Shown here: piece after piece, positions 44,786 to 53,505 of the stretch
Position numbering within the stretch: position 1 is the stretch's first letter
Layout: every line of letters begins with the position of its first letter
Assembly: GCF_011326735.1 (NCBI RefSeq)
Contig: NZ_JAANCN010000001.1
Location: 554,616 to 618,615 of the forward strand
Direction: 5' to 3'
DNA from: Phycicoccus endophyticus
GTDB taxonomy: Bacteria; Actinomycetota; Actinomycetes; Actinomycetales; Dermatophilaceae
DNA length: 64,000 bases
Program-made: the position numbers and the translations under genes
Notes under the pieces: model-generated
Databases searched by the model: none
What the model saw: only the letters and a program-made list of their open reading frames with translations
Told to the model about the DNA's origin: nothing

Positions 44786-44949
44786 CCCACCCCATCCCGC
44801 CGGAAGACCTCTCCGAACCATGCCGACCGCGCCGGCCCGAGGCGATCTCGCTCACCCCTGGCGTCATGGCAGCAGGGACGAGCGAGATCGCCATGGTCTG
44901 TCGACCTGAGCATGAGTCGGAGAGGTCTTCCCCCGGCGGGGGTGGGGTA
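44786..44949. repeat. nested inverted-repeat element (about 150 bp)
   Basis: The divergent gap between the dnaE2 cassette and ybaK is filled by a long imperfect palindrome. Outer arms: CCCGCCGG plus AAGACCTCTCCGA (44796-44816) pair with TCGGAGAGGTCTT, a CCC bulge and CCGGCGGG (44917-44940). Inner arms: GGCGATCTCGCTC (44841-44853) and GAGCGAGATCGCC (44880-44892) pair perfectly. The tip has CCCTG/CAGGG (44856-44860, 44873-44877). A C/G-rich flank extends the pairing. It lies between two promoters, so a terminator role is unlikely; it looks like a MITE/REP-type element or a cruciform site. Confidence 0.85.
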
Positions 44950-44975
44950 GGGGCCGCGGGGGCCCGGGGCGTCAC

Positions 44976-44987
44976 TACGCTTCGGTC
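44976..44987 (+). promoter_or_regulatory. leaderless promoter of ybaK-like gene
   Basis: TACGCT (44976-44981), six bases, then ATG at 44988, with no Shine-Dalgarno. Confidence 0.5.
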
Positions 44988-45527
44988 ATGTCGCCCGAAC
45001 CCGCTGGGGTCGTTCCCGAGGTCCCGCCTCCCCAGCGTGACCTCACCGCCCACCGGCGCGTCGCCGCGGTCCTGCAGACCCTCGCCCTCCACCACGTCCA
45101 CCCCGAGCTGCGCCAGCTGCCCGGCGCGGTCCGGACCGCGCAGGCCGCCGCCGAGGCGCTCGGGGTGACGCCCGCCGAGATCGCCAACAGCCTCGTCTTC
45201 GCCGCGAGGACCGCCGAGGGCGCGACCGAGCCCCTGCTCGTGCTCGCCTCCGGCGGCCACCGGGTCGACACGACGAAGGTCGCCGGCCTGCTCGAGCTCG
45301 CGGACCTCGCCCAGGCGACCCCGGAGTTCGTCCGCCGGTACACCGGGATGGCGATCGGCGGCGTCGCGCCCGTGGGACACCCCGAGCGGATCCGGACCGT
45401 CGTCGACGTCACCCTCGGCCGCTACGACCGCGTCTGGGCCGCGGCCGGGCACAGCCACGCCGTCTTCGCCACGACCTACGACGAGCTGATCCGGATCACC
45501 GGCGGCACCCCGATGGACGTCGCCTGA
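44988..45527 (+). CDS. YbaK/EbsC family protein (aminoacyl-tRNA deacylase type)
   Basis: A 179-aa cytosolic protein of the trans-editing fold that deacylates mischarged tRNAs such as Cys-tRNA(Pro). Conserved stretches are PGAVRTAQAAAEALGVTPAEIANSLVF near residue 45, a Lys in TTKVAGLLELADLAQATPEFV, and GMAIGGVAPVGHPERI near 120. Substrate specificity within the family cannot be read. Leaderless start. Convergent with metF, 45 bp apart. Confidence 0.88.
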   Translation: MSPEPAGVVPEVPPPQRDLTAHRRVAAVLQTLALHHVHPELRQLPGAVRTAQAAAEALGVTPAEIANSLVFAARTAEGATEPLLVLASGGHRVDTTKVAGLLELADLAQATPEFVRRYTGMAIGGVAPVGHPERIRTVVDVTLGRYDRVWAAAGHSHAVFATTYDELIRITGGTPMDVA

Positions 45528-45572
45528 GCCCGCTCCGCCCCGCCCCGCTCGTCCATCCGAGGACCGGCGCCC

Positions 45573-46484
45573 TCAGGGCTCGAGCCCGAGTGCGTCGTGG
45601 ACCTCGAGGGTGGCCGTCGAGCGGTTCATCGTGATGAAGTGCAGCCCGGGCGCCCCCTCCGCGAGCATCCGCTGCCCGAGCTCGACCGCGATCGCCACCC
45701 CGACCGCCCGCACGGCCGCCGGGTCGTCCTTGACCGCCTCGAGCCGTTCGACGACCTGGGGCGGCAGCGGGGTGCCCATGAGCTCGCTCATCCGCTGGGT
45801 CTGCCGGTAGCTCGTCACGGGCATCAGGCCCGGGGTCACCGGCAGGTCGCGCCGAGCCGCCACCCGGTCGCGCAGCCGCAGGTAGCTCTCGGCGTCGAAG
45901 ACCATCTGGGTGATCGCGAACTCCGCACCGGCGTCGGCCTTGCGCACGAGCACGTCGACGTCGTGCTCGAGGCCGGGGCTGTCGGGGTGGACGTCGGGGA
46001 AGGCCGCGACCCCGAGCGTGAAGTCGCCGAGCCCCCGCACGAGCCGCACGAGGTCCTCGGCGTGCTCGAGACCGTCCGGGTGCGGGGTCCAGGCCCCCCG
46101 GACGTCCCCCGGCGGGTCGCCGCGCAGCGCGAGGACGTTGCGGACCCCCGAGGCGGCGTAGTTCCCGACGACGCGCCGCAGGTCGGCGACCGACTGCCCG
46201 ACGCACGTCAGGTGCGCGAGCGGGGTGAGCGAGGTCTCGTCGGCGATCCGGGCGGTGACCCGCACGGTGCGGTCCTGGCTGGTCCCCCCGGCGCCGTACG
46301 TGACCGACACGAACGCCGGGCGCACCCGCTCCAGCCGGCGCACGGCGTCCCAGAGCGCGGCCTCGGCGGCGTCGTCCTTGGGCGGGAAGAACTCGAAGCT
46401 CACCGAGGGGCGCGGCTCGCGCAGGCGCGCCGGGATGGACGCCACGAGGTGCTCCGGGCGCCCGCCTCCGCCGTAGTGGGCCAT
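45573..46484 (-). CDS. metF: methylenetetrahydrofolate reductase
   Basis: Reduces 5,10-methylene-THF to 5-methyl-THF for methionine synthesis. The 303-aa TIM-barrel protein has VSFEFFPPKDDAAEAALW near residue 32 (catalytic Glu in EFFPPK), FVSVTYGAGG near 57, LALRGDPPGD near 120, and FAITQMVFD near 190. In M. tuberculosis the neighbouring Rv2172c has this role. ATG at 46484 is set by TACCCT seven bases upstream; longer in-frame starts precede the promoter. Divergent from the polyprenyl synthase. Confidence 0.93.
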   Translation of the reverse strand: MAHYGGGGRPEHLVASIPARLREPRPSVSFEFFPPKDDAAEAALWDAVRRLERVRPAFVSVTYGAGGTSQDRTVRVTARIADETSLTPLAHLTCVGQSVADLRRVVGNYAASGVRNVLALRGDPPGDVRGAWTPHPDGLEHAEDLVRLVRGLGDFTLGVAAFPDVHPDSPGLEHDVDVLVRKADAGAEFAITQMVFDAESYLRLRDRVAARRDLPVTPGLMPVTSYRQTQRMSELMGTPLPPQVVERLEAVKDDPAAVRAVGVAIAVELGQRMLAEGAPGLHFITMNRSTATLEVHDALGLEP

Positions 46485-46520
46485 GGCGCCGAGGGTACGC
46501 GGGCGGGGACACCGTAGGCT
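46485..46520. promoter_or_regulatory. divergent promoters of metF and polyprenyl synthase
   Basis: Minus strand TACCCT (46492-46497), seven bases, then the metF ATG (leaderless). Plus strand TAGGCT (46515-46520) is a -10 candidate for the synthase, whose GTG at 46569 has its own GAGGAG ribosome site. Confidence 0.45.
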
Positions 46521-46568
46521 GCCGGGAGCCACCATCCGACCGCCTCCTGCCCGCCGAGGAGACCCTCA

Positions 46569-47654
46569 GTGACCAGCGTGCTCGACACCGCCGACCTGCG
46601 GCGCCGGGTCCAGCGCGTGCTCGACGACGAGCTCGCCGCCCAGACGCTCGTGCTCGCCGAGCTCGGTCCCGACGTCGAGGACCTCCTGCACGCCGTCGGC
46701 GACCTGCTGCGCGGTGGCAAGCGGCTGCGCGCCGCCTTCCTCTACTGGGGTGCGCGCGGTGCGGGGCTGCCGGACTCCGAGGAGCTCGTGCGGCTGAGCA
46801 GCGCGATGGAGCTGTTCCAGGCGGCGGCGCTCATCCACGACGACGTCATGGACGACTCCGACACCCGCCGCGGGATGCCCGCAGCGCACCGGGCCCTCGC
46901 GACGCGGCACGCGGCCCGCGGCTGGAGCGGTGACGACGAGCGGTTCGGACTCGCCGGCGCCGTCCTCGCCGGCAACCTTTGCCTCACCTGGACCGACGAG
47001 CTCTACGCCACGTGCGGCCTGCCCCCGGCCGCCCTGGCCCGCGGCCGCGCGGTCTTCGACCGGATGCGCACCCAGCTCATGGCCGGGCAGTTCCTCGACG
47101 TCGTCGAGTCGGCCCGCCCGTGGGAGGGTCTCGGCGACGAGGAGCGGGTCGCCCGGGCCGGGCGCGTCATCCGCTACAAGAGCGCCAAGTACACCGTCGA
47201 GCACCCGCTGCTCATCGGGGCCGGCGTCGGCGGGATGGATCCCGCCGGGGTCGAGGCGCTCTCCCGGTACGGGCTCGACGTCGGACGCGCCTTCCAGCTG
47301 CGCGACGACCTCCTCGGTGTGTTCGGCGACCCCGACGAGACGGGCAAGCCGGCCGGCGACGACCTGCGCGAGGGCAAGCGCACCGTGCTGCTCGCCCACG
47401 CCCTCGCGGGCGCCGACGCCGGGGGGCGGGCCCGGGTCGAGCGGCTGCTCGGACGGGCGGACCTGGCCGTGACCGACGTCGAGGAGCTGCGCGGCATCAT
47501 CAACGGCTCCGGGGCGGTGGCGCTGCTCGAGGACGAGATCGCCCGGCTCGCCGGGAGCGCACGGGCGGCGCTCGCCGAGGTCCCCGCCCTGGACCCGCTC
47601 GCCCGCGAGGTGCTGCACGACCTCGTCGCGACGGCGACCGCCCGCTCGGCCTGA
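46569..47654 (+). CDS. idsA: polyprenyl (geranylgeranyl-type) diphosphate synthase
   Basis: Condenses isopentenyl diphosphate onto allylic diphosphates, making a precursor for carotenoids, quinones or lipid carriers. The 361-aa protein has the first Asp-rich motif HDDVMDDSDTRRG near residue 94, chain-length region ALIHDD, and the second motif FQLRDDLLGVFGDPDETGKPAGDD near 240. Product length is not certain; the medium-sized residues before DDVMD suggest C15-C20. GTG at 46569 with GAGGAG seven bases upstream. Syntenic with idsA2 (Rv2173). Confidence 0.9.
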   Translation: MTSVLDTADLRRRVQRVLDDELAAQTLVLAELGPDVEDLLHAVGDLLRGGKRLRAAFLYWGARGAGLPDSEELVRLSSAMELFQAAALIHDDVMDDSDTRRGMPAAHRALATRHAARGWSGDDERFGLAGAVLAGNLCLTWTDELYATCGLPPAALARGRAVFDRMRTQLMAGQFLDVVESARPWEGLGDEERVARAGRVIRYKSAKYTVEHPLLIGAGVGGMDPAGVEALSRYGLDVGRAFQLRDDLLGVFGDPDETGKPAGDDLREGKRTVLLAHALAGADAGGRARVERLLGRADLAVTDVEELRGIINGSGAVALLEDEIARLAGSARAALAEVPALDPLAREVLHDLVATATARSA

Positions 47655-47684
47655 GGCCACGGCGCGGCCGCGGGCCCCGGTGCG

Positions 47685-48068
47685 CTAGAAGGCCTCCTCC
47701 ATCGCGCGCCGGCGCACCTCGGTCTTGAAGCCCGCCCGGATGGCGTCCAGCGGCGCACCGGCGACGGGCAGGGTGGGGTCGGGGGTGTGCAGCCAGCGGA
47801 TGATCTCCGCGTCGTCCATCCCCCCGTCGGCGAGCACGGTGAAGGTCCCACGCAGGGCGGGGATCGGGCCGTCGTCGTCGAGGAAGCCGGCCGGGACGCA
47901 GAGCACGCCGCGCTCGCCGCGGCGCACCCCGAGCAGCTCACGGTCCTCGAGGAGCCCGCGCACCGTGGACAGCCGCACCCCGAGCAGCTCGACGAGGTCG
48001 GGCAGCGTCAGCCACCGCGGCACGAGGGTCTCGAGGTCAGGCAGGGGGTCCGGGGTGGTCTCGCTCAC
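47685..48068 (-). CDS. Rv2175c family DNA-binding protein
   Basis: A 127-aa protein with a winged helix-turn-helix ([35 protein letters not shown], residues 17-51) and the C-terminal family domain ([29 protein letters not shown]). In M. tuberculosis Rv2175c is a substrate of the kinase PknL encoded next to it, and a PASTA kinase lies 1.4 kb away here. Acidic N-terminus with a Thr pair (SETTPDP). GTG start at 48068. Confidence 0.9.
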   Translation of the reverse strand: MSETTPDPLPDLETLVPRWLTLPDLVELLGVRLSTVRGLLEDRELLGVRRGERGVLCVPAGFLDDDGPIPALRGTFTVLADGGMDDAEIIRWLHTPDPTLPVAGAPLDAIRAGFKTEVRRRAMEEAF

Positions 48069-48189
48069 GCGGCCAGCGTGCCACGCGGGTCACGGGCGTG
48101 ACGAGTCGGATGTACCGAGCCCACCCGAAACACACGGCACTCCGCTACCGTATGCCACACAGATCACAGAAACCTCGTACGACACGCCC

Positions 48190-49371
48190 ATGTCGGACCG
48201 TCGAAGGACATTCCTCATGTTCGCGCTCGCCGCCCCACCCGTCGCCTCCGCCGAGCAGGCCGTCCTGCCCCACCTGACGGCGCGCGCGTGGCGGAGCTAC
48301 ACCGTCCGCTCCGGAGACACCCTCGACGGCATCGCCCGCCGGCACGGGAGCACGGTCCGCGCCCTCGTCGCGCACAACGACGTCCGCAACCCCAACCTCA
48401 TCTACCCCGGTGACCGGCTGCGTGTCCCGGGCGGCTCGACGAGCACGGCCGGCGCGGCCGGCGCCCGCTCCGGCGGGGCACCGGCGGTACGCACCGCGCG
48501 CAGCGTCCACGTCGTGCGCCCGGGCGACACGATGGGCCAGATCGCCGTCCGCTACCGCGTCTCGCTGGCGAGCCTGCTCAAGGCCAACCGGCTCTCGGCC
48601 CGGTCGGTGATCTACCCCGGCGACCGGATCGTCGTGCGCCGCACCACCTCGCGCGCGGCCCGCTCGCGGGCCGGCTCGGCATCCGGCTCGGCCGAACGCC
48701 GGGCCACGAGCAGCCGCGCCAGCGCGACCACGGCCCGGTCCTACACCGTCCGCTCCGGGGACACCCTGAGCGGCATCGCGGCCCGCTACGGCTCCTCGGT
48801 CACCGACATCGCCCGTGCCAGCGGAGTCTCCAGCGCCGCCCTGCTGCGCATCGGCCAGCGGCTGCGCGTCCCGGTCACGGCCGGCCATCCCGTCGCCGAC
48901 ACCTTCAACGGGGTGCGCTACCCGAGCTCGGTCGTCGGGGCCGCCCGCGGCAACCACGACCGTCTCGCCGGCCGGGCCGTCCCGAGCCGTGCCGAGACCA
49001 AGCGGCTCATCGTCGCCACCGCCCGCCGCCACGGCGTCGACCCCAAGCTCGCGCTCGCCATCGGCTACCAGGAGTCCGGCTGGAACCAGCGCGCGGTCTC
49101 CCCCGCCAACGCCGTCGGGGTGATGCAGGTCATCCCCTCCTCCGGTCAGTGGGCCTCGAGCCTCGTCGGCCGCCGGCTGGACCTGCTCGACGCCCGGGAC
49201 AACATCACCGCCGGCGTCGTCATGCTCCGCGCACTCGGGCGCTCGGCCTCGAGCACCAAGCAGGCGGTCGCCGCGTACTACCAGGGGCTCGCGTCGGTCC
49301 GCGAGCGTGGGATGTACGCCGACACCAAGACCTACGTCCGCACGGTCCTCAGCCGGCGCGCCACGATGTGA
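48190..49371 (+). CDS. LysM-repeat lytic transglycosylase, exported
   Basis: Cell-wall hydrolase, 393 aa. The signal peptide is [21 protein letters not shown]. Three LysM peptidoglycan-binding repeats follow ([13 protein letters not shown] near 38, [13 protein letters not shown] near 107, [13 protein letters not shown] near 185), joined by Ser/Ala/Arg linkers. Then comes an SLT domain ([30 protein letters not shown] near 285-315; catalytic Glu in QESGWN). ATG at 48190 gives a proper signal peptide; ATG at 48217 has AAGGA eight bases upstream but loses the basic n-region. The 121-bp upstream gap is too short for the c-di-AMP riboswitch often found on such genes. Confidence 0.87.
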   Translation: MSDRRRTFLMFALAAPPVASAEQAVLPHLTARAWRSYTVRSGDTLDGIARRHGSTVRALVAHNDVRNPNLIYPGDRLRVPGGSTSTAGAAGARSGGAPAVRTARSVHVVRPGDTMGQIAVRYRVSLASLLKANRLSARSVIYPGDRIVVRRTTSRAARSRAGSASGSAERRATSSRASATTARSYTVRSGDTLSGIAARYGSSVTDIARASGVSSAALLRIGQRLRVPVTAGHPVADTFNGVRYPSSVVGAARGNHDRLAGRAVPSRAETKRLIVATARRHGVDPKLALAIGYQESGWNQRAVSPANAVGVMQVIPSSGQWASSLVGRRLDLLDARDNITAGVVMLRALGRSASSTKQAVAAYYQGLASVRERGMYADTKTYVRTVLSRRATM

Positions 49372-49410
49372 CGCGCCGGGCGGTGCCCCGGGGAGCGGCC
49401 CGCCACTACG

Positions 49411-49422
49411 TACACTCGCACG
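49411..49422 (+). promoter_or_regulatory. leaderless promoter of PASTA kinase
   Basis: TACACT (49411-49416), six bases, then GTG at 49423; no ribosome-binding site. Confidence 0.6.
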
Positions 49423-51330
49423 GTGTCATCCACCGTGGACGCCCTCGTCGGGCGCACCCTCGACGGGCGCTACCGCGTCCTGTCGCGGCTCGCCGACGGC
49501 GGGATGGCCACGGTCTACCTCGCCCTCGACGAGCGCCTCGAGCGCGAGGTCGCCCTCAAGGTGATGCGCCCGCACCTCGTGCACGACGAGACCTTCGTCA
49601 GCCGCTTCCGCCGCGAGGCCCGCTCGGCGGCCTCCCTCTCCCACCCCAACGTCGTCGCGGTGTACGACCAGGGCGAGGACGACGGCCAGGTCTTCCTCGC
49701 CATGGAGTACGTCCCCGGCGCGACCCTGCGCGAGATCCTCCGCGAGGAAGGGCTCCTCTCCCCCCGGGCCGCCCTCGACGTCCTCGAGTCGGTGCTCATG
49801 GCACTCGCCGAGGCGCACGCCAAGGGCCTGATCCACCGCGACGTCAAGCCCGAGAACGTCATCATCAACGACAACGGGACGGTCAAGGTCGCCGACTTCG
49901 GGCTCGCCCGGGCGGTCTCGGGCCAGACGATGACGAGCTCGACGGGCGTCCTGCTCGGGACGGTCGCCTACCTCTCGCCCGAACAGGTCGAGCGTGGGGT
50001 CGCGGACGCCCGCTCGGACGTCTACGCCGCCGGGCTCGTCCTGTTCGAGATGCTCACCGGGACCAAGGCGTTCACCGGGGAGACGCCGATCCACGTCGCC
50101 TACCAGCACGTCCACGGCGGGGTTCCGGTCCCCTCGGCCCGGGTCGAGGACCTCCCCCCGGCGCTGGACGACCTCGTCGCCGTCGCGACCGCCCGCGACC
50201 CCGACGAGCGCCCGGCCGACGCCGCCGAGCTGCTCGCGCTCGTGCGCCGCACCCGCGCCAGCCTCACGCCCGCCGTCCTCGACGCGCGGCCCGAGGGCCC
50301 GGCTGCCGCCGTCGCGGCGAGCGTCCCGACCGCCACGGCCGCCCTCCCGGTCCGCGACCGCTCCGCCGTCGTCCCCGCCCAGGACGCCGAGCGCACCACG
50401 ACGATGAACGTACCGGCGGCACCGCTCGAGGGCGTCGTCGTCGGGCGCCGGCGCCGCGGACGCAACTGGTGGCCGGCTGCGGTCGCCTCGGTCCTCCTCG
50501 CCGCCGCGACGGCGTGGTTCTTCTTCCTCGGCCCGGGTGCGGCCGCCACCGTGCCCTCCGTCCTCGACCGACCGCGGGAGGCCGCGCTGAGCGCGGTCGG
50601 CGCGGCACACCTGGAGGCCTCGGTCGAGGAGTCCTTCTCCGAGACCGTCGCCAAGGGGACGGTCATGGCCGTCGACCCGGGCGTCGGCTCGACGGTGCGG
50701 CGCGGCACCGAGGTGACGCTCACCGTCTCCAAGGGTCCGGAGCGCTACGCCGTGCCGGACCTCGCCGGCTCGACCGTCGCCGAGGGCAAGCGGCGCCTCG
50801 CGGCGCGGCACCTGGCCCTGGGGAAGGTCACCGAGGAGTTCTCCGAGAAGGTCCCCGACGGCCAGATCCTCTCGGTCCGCCCCGCGGCCGGCAGCAAGGT
50901 CAAGCGCGACACGAAGGTCGCCCTCGTCGTCTCCAAGGGGCGCCGGCCGATCGAGGTCCCCGACTACACCGGCGAGGACGCCGACGAGGCCACCGCCGCG
51001 CTCGGCGACCTCGGGCTCACGGTCGACGCCTCCCGGCAGGAGAACAGCGACACCGTGCCCGAGGGTGCCGTCATCAGCCAGTCCCCGCGCGACGGCACCC
51101 TCTTCAAGGGCGACCCGGTCACCCTCGTCGTCTCCAAGGGGCCGGTCATGGTCGAGGTCCCGAACGTCGTCGGCAAGCAGCTGGGCGAGGCCCGGCGCAT
51201 CCTGCAGGACGCCGGCTTCCAGGTCGCCGTCGAGAAGGCCCTCGGGGGGATCTTCGGCACGGTGCGCTTCCAGGACCCCGCGAGCGGAACCGCGCCCCAC
51301 GGCAGCACGGTGACGGTGACGATCGTCTGA
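49423..51330 (+). CDS. pknL: PASTA-domain serine/threonine protein kinase (PknL/PknB type)
   Basis: Membrane kinase sensing cell-wall fragments, 635 aa. Kinase domain residues 14-275: glycine loop LADGGMATVY, Lys in EVALKVMRPHL, catalytic HRDVKPEN, DFG, and activation loop SGQTMTSSTGVLLGTVAYLSPEQ. A single membrane segment lies near 350-368. Four PASTA repeats follow (from TVPSVLDRPREAA; YAVPDLAGST; IEVPDYTGED; VEVPNVVGKQ). PknL of M. tuberculosis sits in the same place but I recall it lacks PASTA repeats, so the symbol is by position. The Rv2175c-like protein is a plausible substrate. Confidence 0.93.
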   Translation: MSSTVDALVGRTLDGRYRVLSRLADGGMATVYLALDERLEREVALKVMRPHLVHDETFVSRFRREARSAASLSHPNVVAVYDQGEDDGQVFLAMEYVPGATLREILREEGLLSPRAALDVLESVLMALAEAHAKGLIHRDVKPENVIINDNGTVKVADFGLARAVSGQTMTSSTGVLLGTVAYLSPEQVERGVADARSDVYAAGLVLFEMLTGTKAFTGETPIHVAYQHVHGGVPVPSARVEDLPPALDDLVAVATARDPDERPADAAELLALVRRTRASLTPAVLDARPEGPAAAVAASVPTATAALPVRDRSAVVPAQDAERTTTMNVPAAPLEGVVVGRRRRGRNWWPAAVASVLLAAATAWFFFLGPGAAATVPSVLDRPREAALSAVGAAHLEASVEESFSETVAKGTVMAVDPGVGSTVRRGTEVTLTVSKGPERYAVPDLAGSTVAEGKRRLAARHLALGKVTEEFSEKVPDGQILSVRPAAGSKVKRDTKVALVVSKGRRPIEVPDYTGEDADEATAALGDLGLTVDASRQENSDTVPEGAVISQSPRDGTLFKGDPVTLVVSKGPVMVEVPNVVGKQLGEARRILQDAGFQVAVEKALGGIFGTVRFQDPASGTAPHGSTVTVTIV

Positions 51331-51351
51331 GCCCGGTTCGGAGGACCGGGC
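51331..51351. terminator. hairpin between convergent kinase and DAHP synthase genes
   Basis: GCCCGGT-TCGGAGG-ACCGGGC, seven perfect pairs starting directly after the kinase stop and 38 bases before the end of the convergent gene. Confidence 0.55.
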
Positions 51352-51389
51352 CGCCTGCACCGGGGGACGTCGGCGGGGCGCCCGGTGGC

Positions 51390-52742
51390 TCAGTCCTGGG
51401 AGAGCATCTCCGCGACGAGGAAGGCCAGCTCGAGGCTCTGCTGGTGGTTCAGCCGTGGGTCGCACACCGACTCGTAGCGGGTCCCGAGGTCGGCGTCGAG
51501 GATCTTCTCCGACCCGCCGATGCACTCGGTGACGTCGTTGCCGGTGAGCTCGACGTGGATGCCGCCGGGGTGCGTACCGAGGCTGCGGTGCACCTCGAAG
51601 AAGCCCCGCACCTCGTCGACGACGTCCTCGAAGTCACGGGTCTTGAAGCCGGACTCCGAGGCGAAGGTGTTGCCGTGCATGGGGTCGCACACCCAGGTGA
51701 CGAGCGCACCGGAGGCCGTGACCTTCTCGACGACAGCCGGCAGCGCCTCGCGCACCCGCCCGGCACCCATCCGGGTGATGAACGTCAGCCGCCCCGGCCG
51801 GCGGTCGGGGTCGACGAGGTCGACGATCCGCAGGAGGTCGTCGACGTCGGCGTCGGCCGAGACCTTGACGCCGACCGGGTTGCGCACCCGGGAGACGAAG
51901 TCGAGGTGCGCGCCGTCGAGGTCGCGGGTGCGCTCCCCCACCCAGATGAAGTGCCCCGAGGTGTCGTAGAGCTCGCCGGTCCGCGAGTCGACCCGGGTCA
52001 GCGGGCGCTCGTAGTCCAGCAGGAGCGCCTCGTGGGCCGAGAAGAACTCCGTCGTGCGCATGGCCTCGAAGTCGGCGCCGCAGGCGGCCATGAAGCGCAT
52101 CGCCTTGTCGATGTCGCGGGCCAACCGCTCGTAGCGGGCGTTCGCGGAGTTCGTCACGAACCCCTTGTTCCAGTCGTGGACGCGGCGCAGGTCGGCGAAG
52201 CCGCCGGTCGTGAAGGCCCGCACGAGGTTCAACGTGGCGCTGCTCGCGTGGTAGGCGCGCACGAGCCGCTGCGGGTCCGGGGTGCGGGCCTCGGGGGTGA
52301 ACTCGAAGTCGTTGACCATGTCGCCGCGGTAGGCCGGCAGCGTCCGCCCGCCGCGGGTCTCCTCGTCGCTGGAGCGCGGCTTGGCGTACTGCCCGGCCAT
52401 CCGGCCCACCTTGACGACGGGCATCGACGCGCCGTAGGTGAGCACCGCGGCCATCTGCAGGATCGTCTTGACCCGGTCGCGGATGTTGTCGGCGGTCGCC
52501 GACTGGAAGGTCTCCGCGCAGTCGCCGCCCTGGAGGACGAAGGCCTCGCCCCGGGCGACCGCCGCCATCCGCTCCTGCAGGACGTCGCACTCGCCGGCGA
52601 AGACGAGCGGCGGGTAGCTCGCGAGCGTCCCGACGGCGGCCTCGAGCGCGGCGGGCTCGGGCCACACCGGCTGCTGGGCAGCCGGGCGGTCGGCTCCGGC
52701 GGCGAGCCGCTGGAGCGGGTCGGAAGTCGGGGTCGGGCTCAC
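51390..52742 (-). CDS. aroG: class II 3-deoxy-7-phosphoheptulonate (DAHP) synthase
   Basis: First enzyme of the shikimate pathway, joining PEP and erythrose-4-phosphate. The 450-aa class II (plant-type) enzyme has FVLQGGDCAETF near residue 72 (metal Cys), GRMAGQYAKPRS near 115, WNKGFVTNSANARYE, TRMGAGRVREALP, and VCDPMHGNTFAS near 355 with metal His. Corresponds to Rv2178c, which is feedback-regulated by aromatic amino acids. GTG at 52742 has TACCAT eight bases upstream on the minus strand, again a leaderless-type start. Confidence 0.95.
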   Translation of the reverse strand: MSPTPTSDPLQRLAAGADRPAAQQPVWPEPAALEAAVGTLASYPPLVFAGECDVLQERMAAVARGEAFVLQGGDCAETFQSATADNIRDRVKTILQMAAVLTYGASMPVVKVGRMAGQYAKPRSSDEETRGGRTLPAYRGDMVNDFEFTPEARTPDPQRLVRAYHASSATLNLVRAFTTGGFADLRRVHDWNKGFVTNSANARYERLARDIDKAMRFMAACGADFEAMRTTEFFSAHEALLLDYERPLTRVDSRTGELYDTSGHFIWVGERTRDLDGAHLDFVSRVRNPVGVKVSADADVDDLLRIVDLVDPDRRPGRLTFITRMGAGRVREALPAVVEKVTASGALVTWVCDPMHGNTFASESGFKTRDFEDVVDEVRGFFEVHRSLGTHPGGIHVELTGNDVTECIGGSEKILDADLGTRYESVCDPRLNHQQSLELAFLVAEMLSQD

Positions 52743-52750
52743 GAGCGACC

Positions 52751-52756
52751 ATGGTA
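52751..52756 (-). promoter_or_regulatory. -10 element of DAHP synthase gene
   Basis: Minus-strand TACCAT, eight bases before the GTG start at 52742. No ribosome-binding site between, so the transcript is probably leaderless or nearly so. Confidence 0.45.
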
Positions 52757-52803
52757 GGTGGGCCCACGCCCGGCCGGCGACGCGGGCCGGATGCCGGATG
52801 TGC

Positions 52804-53505
52804 TCAGGCCGGGTCCTCGTCCTCGAGCCCGTGGGCGAGGGCGAAGCGCACGAGCTCGACCCGGTTGTGCAGGTGGAGCTTGCCGAGGGTGTTCTGCACG
52901 TGGTTCTGCACGGTGCGGTGCGACACGACGAGCTGGGCGGCGATCTCCTTGCTCGACATCCCGGTCGCGACGAGCCGCAGGATCTCGGTCTCCCGGGGCG
53001 TGAGCGCTGGGATCGGCCCGTCGCCCTCGGGCCGGCCCTGCGCCCCCTGGGCCGCGCCCATCCGCCGGTACTCCCCGAGGACGAGCCCGGCCAGACCGGG
53101 GGTGAACACCGCCTCACCCCGGCCGGTCGCGAGGACGGCCTCGAGGATCTCCTCCGGGGCGGCCGACTTCACGAGGTAGCCGGTCGCCCCCGCCTTGATC
53201 GCGGCGAGGACGTCCTGCTGCTCGCCGCTGGCGGAGAGGATGAGCACCCGGGTCGGCAGGTCACCGAGCGCGCGGCACACCTCGTCCCCGCGCATCCCGG
53301 GGAGGTTGAGGTCGAGGACGAGGACGTCGGGGCGGACCGCCCGGGTGCGGCGGACGGCCGAGGGCCCGTCGCTCGCGGTCCCGACGACGGCGACGCCGCG
53401 GGAGACCAGGTCACGCTCGAGGGCGGCGAGCCACAGCGGGTGGTCGTCGGCGACGAGCACCCGCGGCGGCACGGCCGCGGCCGGCCCCGGCTCCTCCCCG
53501 GTCAC
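52804..53505 (-). CDS. macR: LuxR/NarL-type response regulator (MacR-like)
   Basis: DNA-binding response regulator, 233 aa. Receiver domain (residues ~16-130): acidic pair in VLVADDHPLW, phospho-acceptor Asp in VLVLDLNLPGM, Lys in YLVKSAAPEE. HTH_LuxR domain (from LTPRETEILRLVATGMSSKEIAAQLVVSHRTVQNHVQ). GTG at 53505 overlaps the kinase stop by four bases and has GGGAGG six bases upstream. Paired with the histidine kinase upstream. Symbol from position: MacR/MacS of Streptomyces sit between the DAHP synthase and glucokinase regions. Confidence 0.9.
   Translation of the reverse strand: MTGEEPGPAAAVPPRVLVADDHPLWLAALERDLVSRGVAVVGTASDGPSAVRRTRAVRPDVLVLDLNLPGMRGDEVCRALGDLPTRVLILSASGEQQDVLAAIKAGATGYLVKSAAPEEILEAVLATGRGEAVFTPGLAGLVLGEYRRMGAAQGAQGRPEGDGPIPALTPRETEILRLVATGMSSKEIAAQLVVSHRTVQNHVQNTLGKLHLHNRVELVRFALAHGLEDEDPA

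Noticed and set aside
48069..48189. c-di-AMP (ydaO-type) riboswitch before the LysM/transglycosylase gene
   Set aside because: The gap is 121 bases, part of it promoter, too short for the riboswitch, and no typical conserved segments were seen.
50500..51330. DNA repeats in the kinase gene
   Set aside because: They are the four PASTA domains, divergent protein repeats and not a DNA element.
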